From: Orbilia blumenaviensis
Lineage: Eukaryota > Ascomycota > Orbiliomycetes > Orbiliales > Orbiliaceae
Assembly: GCA_036872755.1 (NCBI GenBank)
Contig: JAVHNS010000012.1
Coordinates: 62,001 to 126,000 of the forward strand
Direction: 5' to 3'
DNA length: 64,000 nucleotides
The notes under the pieces are model-generated. The model was not told the origin of the DNA and did not search any database. It saw nothing but the letters and a program-made list of their open reading frames with translations. Numbering within the stretch: position 1 is the stretch's first letter; every line of letters begins with the position of its first letter. Both the position numbers and the translations under genes were made by a program. Positions 35,717 to 45,725 of the stretch are shown piece after piece.

Positions 35717-35996
35717 GTTCTTTGTGTGCACTCATGAACGCGCATGCCAGTCAGATACTCCTAGCTGTACAGCTCGAATATAGTGGTGGGGCTTGAGATG
35801 GAGTCAACTTCTAGCTCTATAGAACTATTAGGTTTTCTTGAACCCGGTCAAGTAATTAATTAGTTAAATTGGTATAAAAATTACATTAGGAGAGCACAGT
35901 CCGATCCACATGTTTGGCCTATAGCCTAATGGATTCAGGAATTAGAAAATATTTTCAGGGATAACATCAAGAAGGCTAAGGTTAGTATCTCATTGT
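35010..35996. other. Intergenic with T15A34 tract
   Basis: Contains the promoter of the hydrolase gene and the 3' region of the next F-box gene. No coding frame is supported. Confidence 0.55.
35666..35714. repeat. T15 directly followed by A34
   Basis: An uninterrupted T15 (35666-35680) abuts A34 (35681-35714). The run is 49 bp of pure A/T homopolymer with a strand switch. It may be an insertion scar, a fossil poly(A) tail or an assembly artefact. Confidence 0.9.
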
Positions 35997-37405
35997 TCAT
36001 AGCTGCGCGCGCTGGCCCATAGCCGCGTAGTAGGAGCTACTGTTTGAATTTCGCCTTTGAAAATGAACACCCCATACTGGAGCATCCTCGCTCTCGCCAT
36101 CATATTTAGTTTTATCCTTCCATAACTCATACCTCTTCGGACACGCCCATTCATCCAAACAATGGCATGGATCTGATTCCAGTTGCTCTTCGAAAGTACT
36201 TGGCCATTCCGACCCCCAGTTTTCCGACTCATCTTCTATGCTAAAATAGCCCAGACTTTTCAGCCTATCATCATCGCAGAACATAGCATCGATGTCGAAT
36301 ACTTTTGTCGCATCTTGAGATGGTATCTCGTTTCTCAGAGCCACAGTTGACCTCTTGGCGAGTGGTCTTGAACTGATCACTTTGTCGGCCTTGTCTTGGT
36401 CTTCGTCGGATAGTTCAACGCGGTCGAGAAAGCTGATGAAGAGAGGCGTTTTATAAAACTCCGGGAAATTATCACTCCTATTTATAAGCTCTGTCTGGTA
36501 GTATTCCTCTATAACGGAATGCTGCACACTTTCATCTGCCATTAGAAGCTTTTGGTATCCGTTGAGCCCGCGTTTCGACAGGATCAAGCTCGGGATGCCC
36601 GTTTTGTGATCTGCTTGATTTTTTAGCATCTTGAAGAAATGGGGCTTCTGTAGATCTGGAAGGGGTGGTTTCACGTACAGCAATCGAGACACCCGACTGG
36701 ATCACCCAGCTCCGCAACCTGCTGCGGGTTTACCGTTTTGGCATACCTCAACACTATCGGCGTCAGAAGCTCAAGTATCATCATTCCAGCGCCGTACATG
36801 ACGCCAAAATCGGCTGCAACTTCTGCTTCACATCTGACCACCACTCGAGAAATGAGATCCTCAACAACCTCCTCGAAAGCCTTGTAGCTATCTGTTTCCG
36901 GTTTCGAAGACATAAATGCAATTTCAGCAAGAAGCCAAATCAACAAGAACGTCTCATCCAACTTCATATTTTCAGTTCTGGATGGAACGAAAAGCTTTGA
37001 ATTTGAATCCGGAATTGGATCGCCATATTTGTGAGCTCGAGTTGCAAAGAATAGATTGCTAAACCAGCGTGCAGTCTTTCGATATTCATAAAGCTCCTGT
37101 AAATATTTCGACTTTTCTGTTGGTGCCATAGAGGCGATTTCATTTTCCATAGGCCGTATTCGACCGTCTCGTCCGAATGTTCGAAAAACTGAGAGCGTAT
37201 AGAGCACTTCGCCAACTTTACCGCGCAAAATTAGGTCGAGATAGACGCTCCCCACATTATGTGGACTCTCGAGGATATTGTAGAAGGTAGAGCATGTTGT
37301 CCTGAGAGCTTCAAGGTCGTATACAGAATCGAGTGCCTCAAAAATTTCTATTTTGATCTCCAGCGGAAGATTTTCCAGACTTGACTTCTGGGTGGGACTC
37401 GACAT
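35997..37405 (-). CDS. F-box protein
   Basis: Exon 1 37405-36734 and exon 2 36647-35997 join in phase 0 (86-bp intron, GTAAAC...CTACAG) to 440 aa. Residues 11-48 (LENLPLEIKIEIFEALDSV.DLEALRTTC) are an F-box, likely Skp1-binding. The remainder has no repeats I recognise and resembles the lineage-specific F-box proteins common in filamentous ascomycetes. Without the intron the two reading frames overlap by 22 bp in different frames, which would look like a frameshift; the intron explains it without damage. The C-terminus is acidic and tryptophan-rich (ENWGSEWPSTFEEQ). Confidence 0.75.
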
Positions 37406-38545
37406 TTCTAGTTCTTATTGAAAATTCTATAAAGTCGGGCTATATTTCAACAAGCGTACCGACGGGAATGATGGTTACCGGCAGGTTCTTTAGGGTTAAA
37501 TGCGGTTTTCGATTAAGTCGGATTTCGAATATTTTCGCTCTAGCTTCCCACTCATGTAGCTGAACCCATTTTAATAGTCGCTATGCGAGGGTTGAAAAGG
37601 CTTGGACGATGCGTGTATTCATAAGTGCATTACATCGAATTATAGGGTTTATATCTCGCTGGTTTCAACCCGTTCCGTTCCAATGCTGACCGCTCTGGTG
37701 GCGATTTAAAGGTTTGATATAGTAATTCGAATCCTGACACGTCACGACATGTCGTTTGCAAGAGGATGGCGAGAGGGTCTACTGCTCGTGAGCAGCAACA
37801 TGGAATCGACGTATTGGTTCTGGGGTAAGTAATGTTGGCATGACTGCCAAGGATATTTGACATACACCTAGCCTCGCGCCGTCGTCCAATTGAGGCTCTG
37901 ACAGACGATTATGTAATGAGAAGCACGCGCAACGCGATGCTTTGTTGTAATTTTCGTAGACGGCAATCCATGTTGCTTTGGGCACGTATACATGGATGAT
38001 AAGTACACTCTCACGGCTGCACTTATACAAACCATTAATACAAACAGGAACTATCACGATATTTGAGAGATGTGGCCGTAGAATGAGGTTACTATGGGTT
38101 CCGGATGTAGCATTGTCAGGAAAGCACAGGGAAGCAAGACTGACGTGGCAAGTCGTCAATTTGACTTTGGATTTGTGCAACAAATGTGATATCACTTCGG
38201 TAGAAATACATCTATAGAGAAAACTTCGCATATCGATCTCTATCAAGTATGAATGTGAGGATATAGTTCCAAAATGACTAAATTGGTAACGCAGATATCT
38301 ACCTGTAGCGTTGGCTATCTAGACCGATATAAATCTAAATGGGTTTAAACGAAATTGAATTTGAATTTTCAGAAGACACCGTACATCATAGGCTTAGCTA
38401 AATATATATCAACCCATTTGAGCGCCAGGTTACTCACTCATTCGCCAAGCAACCGGTAAGTAACAGTAAAGGTCGTGATACCATGATATAAGGACGTTAG
38501 CATTAATCTGAAGTTTGGAGTGGTAGTGGTGATGGGGAAGAAGTG
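37406..38545. other. Intergenic, no supported gene
   Basis: The longest frame is 37779-38246 on minus (155 codons). It shows no signal peptide, domain or splice logic, so I leave it uncalled. Confidence 0.5.
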
Positions 38546-39410
38546 TCAGGTATAGGTTGGCCTCGTTGGTCTAGGTGGTGTTGAGCTAGGAAGAGAAATT
38601 CCGGTAGGTGAAGATGGCGTGCTCCAGTCCTCCCAGCATCTCCAGCTCCCAATTCTATCATTCCAATTCGCACCGTAATGTGAGCCAAGGTTGGGATTTC
38701 CTGGATACCAGATTGTATTCTGGCCATTTGTGGGGGTGCAATCTCGCGCTCTGGACCATCTAAATTAGTGCATCTGTACCACTTTTCTTACTACAAACCG
38801 TAGCTTAAATTTTGGGTTTATTTTTCTCTCTGATGGTTTATTGGTATTACTTACTGATAAAATATGCATTTGGTTCCCTGATCTGGACCGAATGATGAGA
38901 TAGTGTATAGCCATGGTGCAGTTAGGACGATGCAGGTGTTAAATGGCTGGACTTTATATCCCCTAGTTCCACCCCAATAGATATCTGTTGTTATAAATAT
39001 CTACACCATGAAAATTGTGAGCTCATTTATTTACTAGTGTGACTAATTACATTTTAACTTACACCGCCTGGTATTCTTTTTTCAAGCTTATGACCAACCT
39101 CAACTTCCGCATCAGATACAAATCGGGCAGCCTCAAGATCTCGCCACACATCGCTTTTTCTGTAGTCTCTATCCGGCAATCTGTTGAACTCGAGTATATC
39201 AAACGGAAACTTTTCGAGGGCCTTTAGTTCTTTAATGCTTTTTTCAAACCTTGCTTTGTCTGCTGCGTCTCTTGCATTGGCAGGAGCCTCGGGCTCCAGT
39301 GATACAGTTACTGTAGCTGTCGCTGTGACCGTAGGTTCGATGGCAGGGGCCCGGCCCGGAACAGCTAGGGCGGATGCTATTAGGGCGAGAACAGCGAGAG
39401 ATCTTTTCAT
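38546..39410 (-). CDS. Secreted preproprotein with crystallin-like C-terminal domain
   Basis: Exons 39410-39063, 39000-38855 and 38759-38546 give 235 aa with all phases consistent. Residues 1-16 (MKRSLAVLALIASALA) are a signal peptide. A 95-residue charged pro-region ends in KLEKR at residue 112, a Kex2-type dibasic site, immediately before IPGG. The predicted mature part (113-235) has ITTDIYWGG, FNTCIVL, ISSFGPDQGTKCIFYQ, RDCTPTNGQNTIWYPG and YGANWNDRIGSWRCWE. The aromatic/Gly pattern and NDRIGS, one residue off the (N/D)(N/D)xx(S/T)S calcium-binding consensus, suggest a beta/gamma-crystallin-like fold. Four cysteines allow two disulfides. Some fungal and bacterial secreted proteins of this fold are antimicrobial, but no activity can be claimed. 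The last 25 residues are Ser/Thr/Pro-rich. Confidence 0.78.
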
Positions 39411-40574
39411 TGTTTTTGATATGTAATACTGATAGAAAAGATATAACTCTATTCATAGAATAACTTTGGGTGTTCTGGAAGACCGGTGATTGAATGTTGT
39501 TGGAGATATCTGATAACTTATCTTAGTGGACCTTGTCTGTCGTTTTATACCTTAAAGTCCTCCAAGCTAATAACCTAATAAATTTGGCATTCCAGTATAC
39601 ATAGCGCAGGCATTATCCGTGGCTATTGGCCTCTACAGGGCTGAGAGTTCATGATTATCAAAGTGCGAATTGTTGACATTCAATCAAATTCTCCATATGT
39701 GTGCACATATATATTCCTTAGCTAAGCACGAGCAGAACTAAGATAAGGATTCGCCAATTGCGACAAATTATAGTGCTCCTTTGAGATCCTGTGTTTTAGC
39801 ACTTTAACAATTGCGGCCGTGATGTAATAGATTTTCCATAGGCGTTCAGGCGGTGGTCGAGTTTAGTAATCCCTCTGGACGCAAGAGCGAAGTTTTTACA
39901 TAAAATTATATTAGTTTCTAAGACCCGAGTTAGTAAATACAACCTTATTCTGCCTTACAGGGCTAGATGAGCTAGCGGTTTGGTGGTTCACAGTCCACTA
40001 TTGTATATTGTGGGGATATTGATAAGCGCTCCGAAGGTGGAGAGCGAGCGAACATGCATATAATGCAAGCGAACTGCTCAGTTCGATATTCCTGCAGGAG
40101 AACATGCATAGGAAAATTTTAGCTCGAGGCCATACGACCATGTTGCGGATAGTATGACCTGAGCTAATCGAATCTTGAGGATTGTGGGGCAGGTTATCAA
40201 TACATCGTAATCTGTAGCTAGCGCAAACTTCGACGTTGTAGATAGTTAAATACAGAGGCAGCTACATACACGCAATCATATTAAATTAATTCATATGTTT
40301 TACCCTGGTATAAAGAAATCGGTTGGTATGTATTATACGCTGCTATACTATCCTGAAGTATTTAACGTGTATTACAAGAAGATTGGTAACGCAATAAACA
40401 ATGTACATGAAGGCCACAGAAAAGATACCTATCAATATAACTCCCCGAGAAAGAAAAAAAACCGAACGCACTTGTATCCATGCATACCCAGTCCCATTAT
40501 TCCTTGAACCCCTTTAGCCGTTGAAGATTTGTGCAACTTTTCCTTGTCACTCGATGTGTTTTTCTGATTATTAA
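39411..40574. other. Intergenic, no gene seen
   Basis: AT-rich sequence between two minus-strand genes. The short plus frame at 40295-40507 has no support. Confidence 0.55.
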
Positions 40575-43251
40575 CTAAAACCCCTTCCCCCTCGTCTCGA
40601 ACATCAGATCTCCTAGCTGGCCAGCTACAGCTCTGAGCTTCTCCATAGACTCTTTATAGCCCCCTGTATTCCTCCTCTTGAAAGCGCCCAATATATGGCC
40701 TCTGCACACCCTTCCTATCCTAGCCTCGCCGCTGTCTCGATTCCATGCACCACTGTCCCCGCAGATAGGTCCAGGAATCATATTCCCCTTTTCGTCGACA
40801 TAATCTCTCTGTACAGGCAGCAAAGCACTAACTTGGTAAGAATCGTCATTGCCCTTCCCAGAATCTCTACTGTTCACAGCAGTGAGGCCGCATCTGTCAC
40901 CTAAGGCTTTTAGATGTAACTCCGTATTCAATGCCTGATTTGCACTCCCTGGAGGCCCTGGATTACGGCGGTAAGATCGTACTACAACTACTTGGAAGCT
41001 TGACGGAGAAAGAAGGTCGGAGTAGGTAAGTGTTGAAGAAATTGGTTCTAAGCGAATTATATATAGGTAGTCGAAGTCGATTTCTTGGGCGATGTCCGAG
41101 AGGAGGGTGCGGGCTTGAGGAAGGTTATGTGGGGGTTGGAAGGTTGAAAGGGGAAGATTTAGAGAGACTGAGGGGCTGAGAGGGGATTTGGGAGATTTAG
41201 GTGAGCGGGGGGTAGAAGGCGAGATTGGAGGTGTCGGAGGAGGTATGCCCGTCTACGTTAATGTTAGTAAGATGTGTATATTTTGCCAAGGGCTAAGCTA
41301 TGAGTATGCATATATGACTTACTCTATATCGTTTTCGTGCTAGTTTTTGTGAAAACATGGTAGTAGGTGGTGGAGTTGGAGGGGGTCGAGGAGGAAGCAT
41401 ATCAACAGTAGCAGGCGGCGTAGGTAAAGATGGAAGTATTGGTAGTCCGCTTTGGTAGAAATCATATTGTCGAGTATCCCGAAAGCCCTTGGTCAATGTC
41501 CTTTCGGCCTCTAGCCTTGCCGCCATAACTTTAGGACTCGGCTCCGGTAGCTTTGGAGCCAATGATCTGTCGTATCTCTTATTCGAATCTGTACTTCGTA
41601 TCCTTCGCCCATCTTGGCTTGGTTCCTCCATTGTGGCAGGAGCGCTCGCTCTAGTATCTCTTGTATCTGTGTCAATGGTAGGCATCTGATGATCCCCCAG
41701 CGAGAGAGTCCGTCGGCTTTCTGGAAGTAGTCTTTCTAAATGGGTCGATACCACGTTTGCAAAGTTGTTAAGACTCCGGAGGTCGTTTTTCCCAAAAGTT
41801 GGGCGGGGACAAGTTCCAGAGATGGCAAGTACTCCAATATTATAACCTAGAATTTCAGAATTAGAACGGGTCAGGTTCTAACGAAAAGATCTAGTTTAAT
41901 CCGAAGTTGGGCATACCATCAGGCGATATTAATGGACTCGCTGCATAAAAATTAATCCTACTATCACCACTACCTAGAGTCGGGTTCCCTTTAAATCTCC
42001 AATCCTAAAGAACCGTTAGGATGTGTTTGGATTTGAACTTGTAGTTGATTCTAGAGAGAGGGCGCATACGTACCTTCCTCGTATCAAGGATGACCATCGT
42101 ATCATTCCCCAGCATGACGTGGGCTCCTAACGAGAAAGCCCTTTTCGTTTTGGACTCGGTACCACTGAAGTCGTAGTTAATATCTCTCATCAAGGACACC
42201 ATATTGAAAAGTGCAAGACGTTAGCCCGGTAGCTAAGGATACCTTACATTCTAATGGGGTGATTTAAAATATATGTTTCCGACTCATAGTCAACAAAACT
42301 GATAGACGCAAACTCCGCCTTGAGTGTTGTTGCTGCAGCTCGAAGGACGGTTCTTAGGTCACCTTCAATATGGCTAGCTTGGGAGACATCATAACGGTTT
42401 AACGACTATTTGTTCTAACGTTAGTCTTTTTTATGACAACGTCAGGTGTGTGGGTTGCCCTACGTTTAGTCTCTCATGTTCATCTGCCGGGAAGGGTGTG
42501 ATAATCCATGATAACGAAGGCTCTCGTGGGGGTGTCTGGGGTGGGTGCGACATGTTATAATGCCCCTACGCATACACATCTATCAGTAAGTATTTAATTC
42601 ACGTGTCTATCTATTTATACATATATGTATGCACCACACGCTCTACCTTTACAGGCGATTACATCGCTACGAGGATTTAGATTCACTCACCTTTGTATAA
42701 GCCTCAAACCAATAGCCCCATTCCTTCCTATCACTCGGCTCTCTAGAGCAGTCGTTTGCCATCTCTTCCAGTAACCTTCTATGCCTAATTTCCATAGTCC
42801 TTTTAACCGACATCTCGATCTTCGGGGGGACTTCCTTAACAACTATATTTTCCTTCTCCTGTTCTTCCTCGTTGTCATAGTCGTTATCAAGCAACAGTTT
42901 ATCACTGAAGTTCCTTGAGCCCTTCATTGCAGATTTTGGAGGCTGTCCCAAAACTCTTAGATTCGGTATCCTCGTATCTGTTATGCGCGCCTCTCGTGGG
43001 ATGAGTTGGTTCGCGAGGGGCTTCACGACAGGCGAGTCGTTCCATATGGCGACATATCCGTTAGAATCCGAATTATTAATATCGTCGTAGCTCGGCGGAC
43101 TTGGAAGTGGCATCGGCATCGGCTCTTCAAAGTCATCCTCCACGCGGTCCCTTTTCAAAATATTGAGTTTGAACATTTTGAACCCTGAGATACTCGATTT
43201 CTGGTTTAGAGACTTAAAAGTGGGGTTTTTGGACCTCGTGGGGGAAGCCAT
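40575..43251 (-). CDS. GAF-domain sensor-like protein without kinase
   Basis: Seven exons on minus: 43251-42691, 42565-42464, 42405-42248, 42185-42074, 42004-41917, 41846-41323 and 41252-40575; total 2223 nt, 740 aa, all phases consistent. After a disordered N-terminus (PMPMPLPSPPSYDD) comes EWGYWFEAYTKGHYNMSHPP and ADEHERLN. A GAF domain follows (LRTVLRAAATTLKAEFASISFVDYE, FSLGAHVMLGNDTMVILDT, DWRFKGNPTLGSG, INFYAASPLISPDGYNIGVLAISG), of the type seen at the N-terminus of fungal hybrid histidine kinases. A Pro-rich linker (PPRPPPTPPP) precedes a second GAF-like segment ending HILGAFKRRNTGGY and QLGDLMF. No histidine kinase or response-regulator motifs occur before the stop. It may be a stand-alone ligand or redox sensor. 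The exon 4 acceptor (GAG) is weaker than the rest. Confidence 0.8.
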
Positions 43252-45725
43252 TTTTTATTTAAATGGGACCGTTTTCGAGGAAACGCGACTAAATGCTACA
43301 GAGTTTCTTTGAGCGCTCTGCGATGGGAAGGTTAATGGTCGAGGGGGCGATCTGAATGGATAAGGTAGGTAAGGAGAGGAATTATATTGACCCGGTTAGG
43401 GATGGATAGATAATTATCGTAACCAGGAAAACGGAACGGACCGAATTATGCGATTACGCACTAGCACAATATTGTATGTGGGTCGGCGTTAAATAATCGA
43501 AATTAACATGCAAGTTAGGTCTAGAAAAGTGGGTTCACCGGTGGTAGACGGGTTGGAATATCGCTTGGAAATTTGGTCTCGTGAACAGAGAATTTAAAAT
43601 GCATAGCGCGGGAAAACGACCACTAGTTGCAACTATTCTCGGAATTTATTTATAAGAACGCGATTGTTAGATACAAAAGGGGGTTTAACGATAAAATCCT
43701 ACAAGAAGGGAAGAGAAGAAAAAAATTGAGCTCACAGGTGGCCTCCTAACATGGTCCACGGCGTACAAGCTGAACGGGAGCAATACGTATGGGTATGGGT
43801 GGTGTGGTATAACTGGATCCACAAGTGCACTAATCTGGAGGATACTTCATGGCATCGTCGCACAATTCTAACAAAGCCGTAGCACGATCAAGTAGCCGAG
43901 TTTCGACCGGCGTTTTCCCTATTAAATCCAGTGCAGATAAGGCGGTCCTTTCTTGTCGTCTCTTTTCCACAAGGGTGTAGGCAGGCCAGGAGAGAACAGG
44001 GCAGTGCAGATAGGACACACCCACGCCAGATCGATCGTGTCAAACTCTGTTTCGTAGAGACCTTAGGAAGAAATAGGAAGGCTGGCCGGGATTCTGTATA
44101 AATCAGTAAAGGAGATTGATAGTAGGGCTCTAGGGGTATCCTAGGGTTTAAGTGGATGTAGAGGTTCGGCCCAATAATGTTGAGATGTTGAGATGCGAGA
44201 TCACCAATGCATCTCGAGACTAGCCATGGGATTGGGGAGAATATTCTAGGGTTTGTTGATATTTATATCTTTCTTCGCAGGGGTATCGGAATATGGCCAT
44301 ATACGGGGGTGGGTGTCGAGTCTGCATATATGCCCGCTCGTTTCTGGCATAAACCCTACTACTAACGGACCCCTTTATTATGGTTTGAAGATGTCTGAGA
44401 AAGGCATCGAATTACCTATTTAATGTGGGAGCACAACAGCACGGAATCGAAGAGAACGATTCTTGGAAGCAGCATCTCGAGTATATCAGACGAACCAGAG
44501 GTGCAGTGGTGGATACCCGGTGGTTACACAGAGGTTGGGTTTGTTTGTACCTCGCATTAGTACGAACGGGAAGCTGCACGTTTGTGTTGGCATGCAATGC
44601 GATTTGGATGAACGAAGAGATGACAAACGGGCGGTTGTGAATCCGAGAGGCCTGTAGAGGGCCCTTCTGGCTCAAAGCCGGGATCGCATTGGCATCAATG
44701 TCTATGAAGCCAAGACGGATAACGGAAGCATGGAGATATCTCTTTTTTTTATGTGAGAGAATGGTGGTATCACAGATTTGAGCAGCCAGCAACAAAAGCA
44801 GCAGAGGAGGAAGGGGTGTAATTGGGACACCCGGACACCCGGGCGGCTCTCATTCAGATGTACACGTAACTTTGCTCTGCCTACACTGCATATTATGGTA
44901 TACTACCGTGGGATTCGGAGAGTTTTATAAGTTCGAACAGGTAGATGTCGGTATACAAAACGTGGTGTTAGCGCACTAATGAATCGGTTAACAGACCAGG
45001 CTAGCCTGGTCTTGTTGCGAGACCTCAAAGAGTTCGATAATTTAGGGTTGAGAATGTGTTGTCGTGTTGGTTTTTTTCCCCACCGACGACAAACACGGCA
45101 CGCACCTGCTCTTATTGGGACCTCATATTAGGACGGTTGGGACAGTTGGGGGAACACCGCTGGGGCTGCATGCTCGTTTGGCTAGTTCGTAGTTAGTAAT
45201 ATTATCTTGAGCTCTGGGCTGAAAATGTATCCGAATGGTTGGAATGTGATCCAAATCGAACCAATACCGTCTTCCGGCTGCGTGATGATGTACCTTTCCT
45301 GCAAACGGCGCTGGCCCGCTACCAGCCATGAGGCGGTGGGCGATTGGAGTGACCCACAATGGCCTCTCGTCCCGAAAGATGCAACATCCATCAAGAACTC
45401 TCCTATAACCGCCCAGGTTCCACACCAGGCCGACGCACGGCCTCAACCTCTGTCCTTGACATCCCTCAGACGGATGCTTGTTCTCTAGTTTTTACTTTTT
45501 AATTTTTTTTCTTTCATGCTCGGTCGCTCGTTCCCACGTGCACTTGCCTATTTTCCATTCCTTCAGCTCGATCATGCTCAAACGGCCGACTTGACCAGGT
45601 CATCGCTGTTTTACCGGATTGTCCACGAATCCATCTCCGTACTCAATCGGTCCACGAGAGAAAGAAAGAAACACAGCAGGAGGCCGGCCACTTGCTAAAC
45701 CAACGCCCTCGCCCACCTGGCAGCC
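43252..45725. other. Long gene-free interval with one ambiguous frame
   Basis: Upstream of both the GAF gene (minus) and DapB (plus). A minus frame at 43830-44024, continuing open to about 44030, encodes a plausible helical tail (KRRQERTALSALDLIGKTP) but has no start codon or upstream exon I can defend. The rest holds no supported gene. The stretch before 45726 is a pyrimidine-rich leader. Confidence 0.5.

Noticed and set aside
36671..36692. Apparent frameshift in the F-box gene
   Set aside because: An 86-bp intron with GTAAAC and CTACAG ends explains the frame change and keeps phase.
37779..38246. Minus frame of 155 codons
   Set aside because: No domain, signal peptide, splice logic or codon pattern that sets it apart from chance; overlapped by other random frames.
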